Below are positions 14,585-21,259 of a stretch of DNA of 22,328 bases, one piece after another. The notes under the pieces were generated by a model that did not search any database, had not been told where the DNA came from, and worked only from the letters and a program-made list of their open reading frames with translations. Both the position numbers and the translations under genes were made by a program. The stretch covers positions 1 through 22,328 of IMG/VR virus record IMGVR_UViG_3300033149_001889; one strand, 5' to 3'. This DNA comes from a virus. How positions within the stretch are numbered: the stretch's first letter is position 1; each line of letters begins with the position of its first letter.

Positions 14585-16472
14585 TTATCGGTACAAAGAA
14601 TCTTTCACTGTCTCTTGCTCCTGCGTCTTCAAGGATACTTGTCAAAATTTCTTTAGCATTCGGCTCGAATCCTTGTTTCGCTAATAATTGTAACATAATT
14701 TGGTTATTACTGAAAAGAGCCAATGCTTCTTGACGTGCACGGGAAGCTTCTTCTCCTGCGCCAACAGACATTGATTTTATGTCTGGAATGTAATCATATA
14801 ATCCTTCAAGGTCTTCCGGAATAATAACAACAGTTGCTGAATTGCCGAGATCGTCAATTTCCATCTTCGGACTAACCTTAATCTTTTCTGGGTCTTTTTC
14901 TTCTGGGTTTTCAATAATCGGGAACTTCGGCATTTCGGCTGTTTCAATCAGTTCTTGTATGTCACCATCTGTGAGACTTGGGTCTTGAGAAACAATATCT
15001 CCAATAAGCCTTGCGTTTTCTGGAGTCAATTCCTTGTCTGCCAGTCCCGCCCTCTGGAAGAAATCAAACTTCTCTTTTCCGATAATTCTAACGATTTGCT
15101 CTTTCCTTTCAGGAGTGAAGAGAAATTGTTTGTTGTTGCTGTGCCACATCATCATAATGTCCTTGATAAACTCCGCTAAGTCGTTCTGGTTCTTTTGGTC
15201 TCTTACGTTTTGCTGTTTAACTGTTGCTTTGATTTCTGTTGCCGTTCTCTTTTCTTGAGCAAATGGGTCGAATTGACTGACTCCCTGGCTCAAATCTCCC
15301 ATGGCGACATTGAATTCAGACGTTAAAATAGCGTGAGTTGTTTGAAAGAACTGAATTGAGTTGCCTGAGCTTGTCATTTCCATAACCGCATCCTGTCTGT
15401 CTACTAACCATTGGGCCTCTGGGGCATATTCGATTGTTTCTATTCTGGCTTGGTTTTCTATTATCTTAAGAGGTGGCCTCATCTTAAGAATAACCTCATC
15501 CATGTAAGAACAGAGGTTGGCCTGAATTGCCAGCCAAAGAGGAAGAACTGGCTCTACCTCGCTCTCGCCAAGCGGGTCATCCTGCAAAGGATAATATCTT
15601 AGTTGAGCAACAGGTATCTTTCCGTGATCATACGGATTGGGAATGTCCCTTAAGACCAAATCGTACTCCGGAGCGAAAGTAATCCACCTATCCCGACGGT
15701 ACTCTGTAACAATCATAATTACAGGAAAAGCCATGTCCTCTCCCATTCGGTCTTCTAGTCCCTTAAGTTGTTTGATCCTGCTGACCCATTCATTTCTTCG
15801 TGCGCTTTGTTTTGCCTTTCCTCGATTACCTGTTTTAATTCTTTTTCTAAGTTCAGTTTCTATTGTTCCGAGTCCTTTGAAAATTGGCTTCCCGCCTGTG
15901 TCTGTTTGATTTTTCAGGTCTTCTAGGTGTTCCCATGTTCTTAATTGAAACCATTTTGCGTTTTCAATGTGGGTAGAATTTGGGTCAATACCGCAATCTC
16001 TAATATCAAGAGGCATCAATTCATTTCCGTCAAAGATAACTTTTCCATCCTTGTCAATCTCTGTTTTCCAGTAAACATAAGCAAACTTTGAAGCATACAA
16101 ACGGGCATCTAAATCAGAAATTCCAATTTTAACCAGCATACTTCCTCCATCGTTGGCATTATCCCATTGATACTCTAAGATTGAATTGCTGAGACTTGCT
16201 CCCAGAATATCTCCTTCTTCACGAGGAATAAGCCTTCCTCTTAACTTTGAATTTATCAGCCTTCCATTCTTTTCAATTAATGAAGTTCTTATCCGAGGGT
16301 CAACGATTCTGGTGATATATGGCCAGTCATCTGGAAGCTTTCCCCAATACGCATCTGTTATATCATTCCAGCCATTTGTACGAGTTCTCCTTTTGTCATT
16401 GTCCTCAGTCCACATTTCGTAGTGCTGATTGATTTCCAAAAGAAGTTCATCCTTTTTCTTTTTTTGCCCCAT
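14460..16472 (-). CDS. Portal protein
   Basis: 670 residues. It follows the terminase genes and has the usual features of a long portal: a Lys-rich N-terminus, the NGWNDITDAYWGKLPDDWPY region near 33-52, KNGRLINSKLRG (68-79), a wing/stem region with PYDHGKIPVAQLRYYPL and GESEVEPVLPLWLAIQANL, and a Gln/Pro-rich flexible tail (QGVPATPQAPLGGNLPQPVA at the end). Portals form the dodecameric ring at one capsid vertex through which DNA enters and leaves. The length suits podovirus-type portals (about 600-750). Translation seems not to use a Shine-Dalgarno. The last 125 bases also encode the start of the next ORF in another frame. Confidence 0.85.
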   Translation of the reverse strand: MGQKKKKDELLLEINQHYEMWTEDNDKRRTRTNGWNDITDAYWGKLPDDWPYITRIVDPRIRTSLIEKNGRLINSKLRGRLIPREEGDILGASLSNSILEYQWDNANDGGSMLVKIGISDLDARLYASKFAYVYWKTEIDKDGKVIFDGNELMPLDIRDCGIDPNSTHIENAKWFQLRTWEHLEDLKNQTDTGGKPIFKGLGTIETELRKRIKTGNRGKAKQSARRNEWVSRIKQLKGLEDRMGEDMAFPVIMIVTEYRRDRWITFAPEYDLVLRDIPNPYDHGKIPVAQLRYYPLQDDPLGESEVEPVLPLWLAIQANLCSYMDEVILKMRPPLKIIENQARIETIEYAPEAQWLVDRQDAVMEMTSSGNSIQFFQTTHAILTSEFNVAMGDLSQGVSQFDPFAQEKRTATEIKATVKQQNVRDQKNQNDLAEFIKDIMMMWHSNNKQFLFTPERKEQIVRIIGKEKFDFFQRAGLADKELTPENARLIGDIVSQDPSLTDGDIQELIETAEMPKFPIIENPEEKDPEKIKVSPKMEIDDLGNSATVVIIPEDLEGLYDYIPDIKSMSVGAGEEASRARQEALALFSNNQIMLQLLAKQGFEPNAKEILTSILEDAGARDSERFFVPINEQTTTEEPRILQGNGLVGQDQGVPATPQAPLGGNLPQPVA

Positions 16473-16506
16473 GCTTTATTTTCCCAAACTACATAATGGT
16501 TTGCAA
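16473..16506 (-). promoter_or_regulatory. Late promoter-like box before portal gene
   Basis: TTGCAA at 16506-16501 continues as ACC. After 17 bases comes GAAAAT at 16483-16478, then five bases and the portal ATG at 16472. No Shine-Dalgarno is visible. Same design as the boxes before the adaptor and both tail-end genes, with a spacer one base shorter. Confidence 0.45.
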
Positions 16507-16507
16507 C

Positions 16508-16786
16508 TTACTTCCACGTATCCTCTATAAATTTCTTTCTAACAACATCAAACAACTTTTCCATTTTCCTAATTTTGAGCTGCGTGGCCTTGAACCTGCA
16601 CTTGCTGCATATTCTTACAAACTCTCTTTCATCTCCCGCCTGAAACATATAGGAAGGGAGCGTTTTAGTTTGTTTCTCTCCACACACTTGGCAATACCAA
16701 ATATCTAAATCTTCCTTAACTAATCCATGCCGCCCCCCTCCGTACTTGCTCCAACCATACATTTTTTTCGTTATCCTAATCGCCAT
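16508..16786 (-). CDS. Small zinc-finger protein between terminase and portal (92 aa)
   Basis: I start it at the ATG at 16786, which overlaps the terminase stop region. A longer frame from 16840 lies within the terminase gene, and an ATG at 16762 is also possible. The N-terminus is basic and Gly-rich (YGWSKYGGGRHG, 10-21). C32/C35 (CQVCG) and C60/C63 (CSKC) make a zinc ribbon, and the C-terminal 25 residues are a basic helix. It may bind DNA during packaging or act as a small regulator; neither is shown. The portal promoter-like box lies directly after its stop. Confidence 0.7.
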   Translation of the reverse strand: MAIRITKKMYGWSKYGGGRHGLVKEDLDIWYCQVCGEKQTKTLPSYMFQAGDEREFVRICSKCRFKATQLKIRKMEKLFDVVRKKFIEDTWK

Positions 16787-18048
16787 TTTGATTTCAAATC
16801 TTTCTTTGGTCTCGGAGATGGTTCTCCTAGATAATTGCAAAAATAATATTCTAACGCTCTCATAGCATGAGAAAACTCATCGTGAACAGGTTTCTCATTT
16901 GATTGATTTATCATACCCTCTTTTGTTTCGGGGTAATGATAGTTTAGCAAGCAATCACGAAATCTTTTTAATTTATTATCTACAAATAAGCTGGGAATGT
17001 ATTTGTGAGTTGTTCGTATCTGGTCAACAATCTTAAGTCCTGATGTTGTGCGGACATGAATCCCGTGTTTGGCCAGCTCCTGAATCGGAGAAGTGCCTGT
17101 TGTTAGTGTTCTAGCATTTCCTGCGTCATCTCCTGTATGCAGAGAGGCTTCTTTGTATGGTTTGCCTCTGATTACTTGAATGAAGTGTTCTATATTCGCG
17201 TTGCTGGCCTCATAATAATCAATTACACGGAACTCGCCCCTTACCGGCTGAATCCAGATGACTGCTGTTGGGTCATTCACTCCAAAGTCCCAAGAGATAT
17301 GAAGCGGGGCATACGGGTCATAGGGAACTTCAATGAAATTGTCCATCTTCCACTCAGAGTAAACAGAGCCTGTTCTTCTGGTAAACTCTGCTAAATATTC
17401 TTGAGAGAAATATTCTTTGTTGGAGGTCTTGTCTTCTTCGTAAGCAGCTTGTAGCTCATCTAGTTTAGTATACTTTGACAATGGATTAACAACAATTCCA
17501 TCCTGAATCTCACAAGCAGGCATTTTGAATTTCGTGAATCGTTCCGACTCAAGATAGTATTTGTCATACAAATCATTGCCCAAGCCCTTTGGCGTTCCGA
17601 TGAACCAAACCTTGCCTTCTGTTGTTGAAAGCATCGGCCTTAGAACAGTAGGCCAAATGTGTCTTGGGAAATCTGCGTACTCATCATTTACCATGAAATG
17701 AACAACTGCTCCTCTTAAGGACTCTGCATTCTCTACTCCAATCAGCTCTATCTTACTTCCGGTCTTCAATTTAACCATCAAATCAGATTTGTTGACTTCG
17801 TGGATTAGTTCTTTAGGAGTATAGTGAAGAAGCAAGTCCCAAACATTTCTTTTTGCTTGCTTGTAGTCATTTGTTACATACCAAACTCTCTGGTCTGGCT
17901 TGATAGCTTGTCTGATAAGTTCATTGACCGCTGCGGTTGACTTTCCAATCTGCCTTCCGCAAACAGCGACAAGGAATCTAGTGGAACAGTTGTGCCAATC
18001 CTCTTGATGTTTTTGAGGAGTATAGGGAACTTTATATTTATAATGCAT
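16771..18048 (-). CDS. terL: Terminase large subunit
   Basis: 425 residues from the ATG at 18048, chosen because GGGGGAAAG lies just upstream. A longer form from 18090 overlaps the small subunit by 53 bases. The ATPase half has Walker A GRQIGKST (31-38), a Walker B-like strand VVHFMVNDEY (115-124) and the coupling motif FIGTPKG (149-155). The nuclease half has the RNase H-like acidic residues in SWDFG (252-256), TGDDAG (305-310) and HDEFSHA (389-395). It pumps phage DNA into the prohead and cuts the concatemer. The length is normal for the family and all key motifs are present, so it should be active. The end overlaps the next small gene by 16 bases. Confidence 0.95.
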   Translation of the reverse strand: MHYKYKVPYTPQKHQEDWHNCSTRFLVAVCGRQIGKSTAAVNELIRQAIKPDQRVWYVTNDYKQAKRNVWDLLLHYTPKELIHEVNKSDLMVKLKTGSKIELIGVENAESLRGAVVHFMVNDEYADFPRHIWPTVLRPMLSTTEGKVWFIGTPKGLGNDLYDKYYLESERFTKFKMPACEIQDGIVVNPLSKYTKLDELQAAYEEDKTSNKEYFSQEYLAEFTRRTGSVYSEWKMDNFIEVPYDPYAPLHISWDFGVNDPTAVIWIQPVRGEFRVIDYYEASNANIEHFIQVIRGKPYKEASLHTGDDAGNARTLTTGTSPIQELAKHGIHVRTTSGLKIVDQIRTTHKYIPSLFVDNKLKRFRDCLLNYHYPETKEGMINQSNEKPVHDEFSHAMRALEYYFCNYLGEPSPRPKKDLKSKWRLG

Positions 18049-18397
18049 CTTCTTTCCCCCAAACAATTTCTGCGGTATCTCCGCCCACATTGAATTGCTG
18101 AACCACTTGTGGTCCTTGTCTGAAAACTCTCTTCTCTAGCCACCATTTAGCTGTATTGTCTTTTACTATCGCGTCTACTACTACGTTTTTAGCCACAACA
18201 TCAGCATAATGTTTAGCTCTTTCCATTTTCTGCTTAAAGTCTTCGTTCCTCTTTGCCATAGAATAGTACGTTCTCTCTGCTATTCCTGCATAAGTAACTG
18301 CTTCTGCGATTGTACCGCCTATCTTGAGAATGCTCTCTAGTTTCTTCTCTATATCTGGAGTTATTTTATTTGGTCTTCCCTTTTGTATAGTTTTCAT
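18038..18397 (-). CDS. terS: Terminase small subunit
   Basis: 119 residues from the ATG at 18397 (MKTIQKGRPNK). A GTG at 18418 would add seven residues but lies deeper in the methyltransferase gene. The GRPNKIT start, the LESILKIGGTIAEAVTYAGIAERTYYSMAKRN helix-turn-helix and the following long helix (ERAKHYADVVAKNVVVDAI) are typical of small terminase subunits that recognise the packaging site and form a ring on DNA. The TAKWWLEKR end of the core is also family-like. The gene overlaps both neighbours and sits directly before the large subunit, as expected. Confidence 0.88.
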   Translation of the reverse strand: MKTIQKGRPNKITPDIEKKLESILKIGGTIAEAVTYAGIAERTYYSMAKRNEDFKQKMERAKHYADVVAKNVVVDAIVKDNTAKWWLEKRVFRQGPQVVQQFNVGGDTAEIVWGKEDAL

Positions 18398-19481
18398 ATC
18401 TCTTTCTAATAACATCACAATACTTGGGGTCTAATTCCATCATATAGCATATTCTGTTTGTCTGTTCACAAGCTATTAGTGTAGAGCCTGAGCCACCGAA
18501 TAGGTCTACAACTACAGAATCAATGTCCGAGCTATATTTAATCGCCCTAGCACACAATTCTACTGGCTTCGCTGTTGGGTGGTCTTTCCTAACTTCTCTT
18601 TCTAATACCCACACATCTCCATCTAACGTCTTTTGTCCTCCAAACAAACCTGAATATAATATAAACTCATGTCGCTTGTAATACTTGTCTAGATTCTGTA
18701 CCCCTATCCTTTTATCCCACACGATACACGCCTTAACTTCCAATCCCGAATCTTCCATCGCTATTCTCACATCGGCGTAGGATTGCCAGTTGCAACACAC
18801 ATAAACAGGAATGTTAGAAAACACCGCCAAGCTGTCTCTAATAACAACAAATGCGTCTTCAGGATTGTCATTCTTAATCTCTTCAAATCTTCCTTTTAAG
18901 TCTTTATATTTAATTCCATAAGGTGGGTCAGTAAACACCATATCTGCCTTCTTCCCATCCATTAACATAGACACATCTTGTGCACTGGTTGCATCACCAC
19001 ACATGAGCCTGTGTCTGCCTAGCTCATAAACCTCACCATGTACACTTTTAGGCTCTCCTTCTTCTACTTCAGGTGCTTCGTCCTCTTCTATGTCTGTTGG
19101 TATTAAGTCATCTAAAGTAATCGGCTCTTTCAAGTCAACTGCATAATCTCCCCATTCTATCTCATAATCCGGCATTAGGTTAACAAGCATATTGCTATCG
19201 TAGAATCCAGCTCTATCGTTATCTGATAAAGCATATTCTAGTTTTTCATTATCATCTTTTGGGTCAACAATACTCACCCACACTTCGTCTATACCCAGTT
19301 CTCTATATGCCCTTAGTCTCATGTTTCCCCCTATTACTTCATTGTCTTTTGTTATTAGTAAAGGTTTGTATTGGCCCAACTTTTGAATTTGTCTCTTGAG
19401 GCGATCAAAGTCTTTGGTTTTGATGTTGCGAGGGTTTTTGTCCCAAAGTTTTAGCTTAGATACTTTTCTCGTTATGTTCAT
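18366..19481 (-). CDS. ParB-like domain / DNA adenine-type methyltransferase fusion
   Basis: 371 residues. Residues about 5-80 are a ParB/Srx-type N-terminal domain: NPRN (16-19), the KLGQYKPLLITKDNEVIGG strand-turn (35-52) and NMRLRAYRELG. Residues about 145-365 are a class-beta amino-methyltransferase: GDA (162-164), TDPPYG (184-189, motif IV), HPTAKP (301-306) and DLFGGSGST (326-334, the S-adenosyl-methionine motif I). DPPY suggests N6-adenine or N4-cytosine methylation. This fusion is common in phages next to the terminase genes, where it may protect phage DNA from host restriction or mark it for packaging; neither role is proven here. The coding end overlaps the small terminase gene by about 30 bases. 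Confidence 0.9.
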   Translation of the reverse strand: MNITRKVSKLKLWDKNPRNIKTKDFDRLKRQIQKLGQYKPLLITKDNEVIGGNMRLRAYRELGIDEVWVSIVDPKDDNEKLEYALSDNDRAGFYDSNMLVNLMPDYEIEWGDYAVDLKEPITLDDLIPTDIEEDEAPEVEEGEPKSVHGEVYELGRHRLMCGDATSAQDVSMLMDGKKADMVFTDPPYGIKYKDLKGRFEEIKNDNPEDAFVVIRDSLAVFSNIPVYVCCNWQSYADVRIAMEDSGLEVKACIVWDKRIGVQNLDKYYKRHEFILYSGLFGGQKTLDGDVWVLEREVRKDHPTAKPVELCARAIKYSSDIDSVVVDLFGGSGSTLIACEQTNRICYMMELDPKYCDVIRKRYENYTKGKTK

Positions 19482-19484
19482 ATC

Positions 19485-19646
19485 TTATTCTATCACATTA
19501 CGATTCTTTTCCTCTATCTCTAACCTTATCTCCCATTTGTTTATTAATTTAAATATTCTCTCCATTACTAGATTTGCCGAATCCAAATCCTTAGCCTCGG
19601 TAATAAACTTAAGGTCTAGTAGAAATTCTTTAATTAGTTCTATCAT
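19485..19646 (-). CDS. Small helical protein (53 aa)
   Basis: Frame overlapping the zinc-ribbon gene by 17 bases and ending 3 bases before the methyltransferase start. The translation is a single long amphipathic helix type: MIELIKEFLLDLKFI, then ITEAKDLDSANLVMERIFKLINKWEIRLEIEEK. It is rich in Glu, Lys, Leu and Ile with regular hydrophobic spacing, suggesting a small coiled-coil. The tight fit between two genes and the protein-like composition support it. No family is recognised and no strong Shine-Dalgarno is seen. Confidence 0.5.
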   Translation of the reverse strand: MIELIKEFLLDLKFITEAKDLDSANLVMERIFKLINKWEIRLEIEEKNRNVIE

Positions 19647-19827
19647 TTTTTATCAATTTAATCACATCAAAGTTTAGTTCTACTAAATCATTTCCACAAT
19701 CTTTGCAAAACATATAAAAACCATAAGCGTCGTGATGGAAGTGCGTACCCTTTCCTGCAACATTGCCACACTTACGACAAACAACAATGAAACTGCTGAG
19801 AGTTGTTCTAATTTCTGCTTTCTTCAT
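19630..19827 (-). CDS. Small zinc-ribbon protein (65 aa)
   Basis: The start follows AAAGGAG at normal spacing and overlaps the previous stop by 4 bases. The protein has two Cys pairs, C17-x2-C20 (CRKCGN) and C41-x2-C44 (CKDCGN), separated by an His-rich loop (THFHHDAYGFYMF), which is a classic zinc-ribbon layout. The C-terminal 20 residues form a probable helix. Such proteins often act in transcription or in protein-protein contacts, but nothing here fixes the role. The end overlaps the next small gene by 17 bases. Confidence 0.7.
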   Translation of the reverse strand: MKKAEIRTTLSSFIVVCRKCGNVAGKGTHFHHDAYGFYMFCKDCGNDLVELNFDVIKLIKNDRTN

Positions 19828-20042
19828 ATTCTCCTTTCAACCTTTTTCTCCACATACACGACAGGCACTTTGAATCCTCTCTCAAAGGGGTCAACTTCTT
19901 TTATTTGTTTCAATCTTCGTTTAATATTAAATAGTCCCCTGCCCCACTCGTCCTTCGGAGTAATCCAAGTGATTTCCTTCCCAGTCAACTTCGTAAACCC
20001 TTCTGGTGCTTTTAATCTAGTATTCTTTTTAACCATAAACAT
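19824..20042 (-). CDS. Hypothetical basic protein (72 aa)
   Basis: I place the start at the ATG at 20042 because AAAGGAGG lies 11 bases upstream. A longer form from the ATG at 20069 would contain that Shine-Dalgarno inside its own coding part. The protein is rich in Lys/Arg: VKKNTRLKAP, then a KEITWITPKDEWGRGLF centre and a FNIKRRLKQIKE helix, ending VEKKVERRI. The stop overlaps the next ATG (ATGA) behind an AAAGGAG, so it belongs to the same translational chain as the following zinc-ribbon gene. No family is recognised. Confidence 0.6.
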   Translation of the reverse strand: MFMVKKNTRLKAPEGFTKLTGKEITWITPKDEWGRGLFNIKRRLKQIKEVDPFERGFKVPVVYVEKKVERRI

Positions 20043-20149
20043 ATATCTACCAGCCTCCTTTGAAACCATCCATCTTCAGAAGAGTAGCGGTATGCAACTT
20101 TATATAAATCTCCTGTCTCTCCCTGATATTTTCTTTTCATTTTAATCAT
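20012..20149 (-). CDS. Possible small protein (45 aa)
   Basis: The ATG overlaps the stop codon of the 58-residue gene (ATGA), which favours coupled translation; no separate Shine-Dalgarno is seen. The peptide contains YQGETGDLYKVAYRYSSEDG and a hydrophobic C-terminal helix (LVDICLWLKRIL). It ends inside the next gene, overlapping it by 31 bases. The aromatic-rich middle looks more like protein than random translation, but length and lack of family recognition keep this tentative. Confidence 0.4.
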   Translation of the reverse strand: MIKMKRKYQGETGDLYKVAYRYSSEDGWFQRRLVDICLWLKRILD

Positions 20150-20322
20150 TTAAGTTTTGGGTATCCTGCCTTGTTTATTGCTATTTGGATTACTCTACAT
20201 CTCTTACACCTTCTTTTCCAAGAATATTCATTTATGGGTGAGTATTGTAACCATTTCCAGCCACCTTTATATTTTTTTCCCGACCACTTATGTATTCCTA
20301 TTTTACAAAGTATCTTCCTCAT
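20146..20322 (-). CDS. Small Cys-pair protein (58 aa)
   Basis: The ATG at 20322 follows a strong Shine-Dalgarno (AAAGGAG, 3-4 bases upstream). The protein starts MRKILCKIGIHKW, with Cys6, His11 and Trp13, has a Trp/Tyr/Gly-rich centre, and ends with RRCKRC (C39, C42) before a basic tail. The Cys-x4-His-x-Trp start paired with a later Cys-x2-Cys is common among tiny phage proteins thought to bind zinc (DUF1660-like). The function of such proteins is not known to me. It is the first gene after the structured stretch and opens a run of four or five small overlapping genes that leads into the methyltransferase. Confidence 0.7.
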   Translation of the reverse strand: MRKILCKIGIHKWSGKKYKGGWKWLQYSPINEYSWKRRCKRCRVIQIAINKAGYPKLK

Positions 20323-20342
20323 ATTCTCCTTTCAAGAGCTTG

Positions 20343-20563
20343 AATCTAGGGTGGAAGTCAGGCATCAATACCAAGTTCTTTAACTGCATCATCATGCTAT
20401 AGATATGAAGGTGGGTTGTTTTCGCCCACTCACAGATGCTCTAAGTTCCCGTATCTTGGCGGTCAGCGTTCACTCTGACACCCTAGATTAAAACCCTTGT
20501 TAAGTTGTCGGGAGAGTCAGTTGCTTTTTGGCCTCATTGGGCACTTAACAAGTGGACTCTCCC
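20343..20563 (-). ncRNA. Candidate structured RNA with pseudoknot and long-range stem
   Basis: The stretch covers the last codons of the IS110-C-like gene and the 222-base gap after it. Four exact inverted repeats are visible. Stem A pairs 20555-20563 with 20510-20518 (9 bp). Stem B pairs 20543-20552 with 20496-20505 (10 bp). A and B interleave, which is pseudoknot order. Stem C pairs 20479-20489 with 20343-20353 (11 bp) and encloses small hairpins at 20462-20479 (5 bp) and 20411-20429 (GTGGG/CCCAC). No plausible gene fills 20323-20544. The strand is assigned from the direction of all neighbours. It could be a regulatory RNA, a guide or partner RNA of the HNH protein, a degenerate self-splicing intron, or folded transposon ends. 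I recognise no known RNA family. Confidence 0.5.
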
Positions 20564-20925
20564 AACTTCAATATTTTATAATAATTTCTTAAAAATAACT
20601 TGGCTACTTTCCTAATAGCCCTATTATGAGCATGGCCCTTTGTAAGTCCATTCAACAATTGCTTATCTTTCTCGCTATCATACACTTCCCGATATTTGGG
20701 GGTTCTTTGCCTAATAAAAGAGTGTACTAATTGATAACAAGAACTTTTAAGCTTTGGGTTCCACGAAGCCTTTTTCCCTTTTCTCTTTTTACTATCTGGT
20801 GCGTAACCAGCGTATGCCCACAAAGCTGATTCGCTCGGTGTTTTATTAATATCTATTTTGCTAGCAATCTTTGCTATATTTATATCTCCAATTCCCTTAA
20901 TTTTTGTTGCCCACCTATAAACCAC
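20545..20925 (-). CDS. IS110 transposase C-terminal-like protein (3' part of a split gene)
   Basis: 126 residues if the GTG at 20925 is the start. It carries GIGDINIAKIASKI (11-24), the helix-hairpin-helix-like motif, then ALWAYAGYAP (34-43), a basic patch with SWNPKLKSSCYQL (54-66), YREVYD (78-83) and GHAHNRAIRKVAKLFL (97-112). This is the order of the Pfam Transposase_20 (IS110 C-terminal) domain. The RuvC-like DEDD catalytic domain of real IS110 transposases is absent, so activity as a lone transposase is unlikely; any catalysis would come from the HNH part. The frame is open upstream of the GTG for more codons (KYWENNSTVVYRW), and that text fits the family. I therefore infer a frameshifted continuation of the HNH gene. 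Confidence 0.65.
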   Translation of the reverse strand: MVYRWATKIKGIGDINIAKIASKIDINKTPSESALWAYAGYAPDSKKRKGKKASWNPKLKSSCYQLVHSFIRQRTPKYREVYDSEKDKQLLNGLTKGHAHNRAIRKVAKLFLRNYYKILKLGESTC

Positions 20926-20932
20926 AGTGGAG

Positions 20933-21259
20933 TTATTCTCCCAATACTTCTTTTTTATTCTCCAACTTCCTAAATCCTTCTACCTCATCAACCAACTCCT
21001 GTGGTGGGTCTAATTCTATACGTTCAAAACTCTTGATAGAAGCTGCAATAGCTACTTTCACTTTCTGAACTCTTTCGTAATAAGTTACAAGCTTTCTTAA
21101 CTCAGAAATATTTGGCTCTATTCCATGTTCTTTTGCATGACACAAGGTACAAAGCCGTTCAAAATTGTCAGGCTTGTTGTTTTTACTATTATGGTCTATG
21201 TGATGTGTATGATGGGCTTCTTTGCCGCATCTCTCACAAATGTTTTTGTCTTTCTTCAT
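20933..21259 (-). CDS. HNH nuclease domain fused to N-terminal part of an IS110-C-like protein (5' part of a split gene)
   Basis: 108 residues. The N-terminus is a zinc-bound HNH nuclease: C8/C11, HHTHHIDH (16-23), Asn31, C37/C40, H41 and H45. From residue 51 the protein turns into a helical stretch with YYERVQKVKVAIAASIKSFER (60-80). This resembles the Y-x-R-x-Q-K helix that, as I recall, precedes the helix-hairpin-helix of stand-alone IS110-C-terminal-like (Transposase_20) proteins of phages and archaea. The expected GIG motif is missing here but appears at once in the next frame (20925-20545). An A6 run at 20951-20956 lies seven codons before the stop. I read the two ORFs as one gene, broken or joined by +1 frameshifting. 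Confidence 0.7.
   Translation of the reverse strand: MKKDKNICERCGKEAHHTHHIDHNSKNNKPDNFERLCTLCHAKEHGIEPNISELRKLVTYYERVQKVKVAIAASIKSFERIELDPPQELVDEVEGFRKLENKKEVLGE

Noticed and set aside
20157-20402. Plus-strand frames of 70-81 residues rich in Phe/Tyr/Leu
   Set aside because: They are opposite a minus-strand gene with a strong Shine-Dalgarno and part of the structured block. The hydrophobic look comes from antisense of AT-rich code.
20343-20563. Group I intron
   Set aside because: HNH genes nearby and an AAGATA element made me look for it, but I could not find the P, Q, R and S core elements or a split exon on both sides. A covariance search could overturn this.
20545-20925. Complete IS110 insertion sequence
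   Set aside because: There is no RuvC-like DEDD domain and no full transposase length; only the C-terminal-like domain is present.
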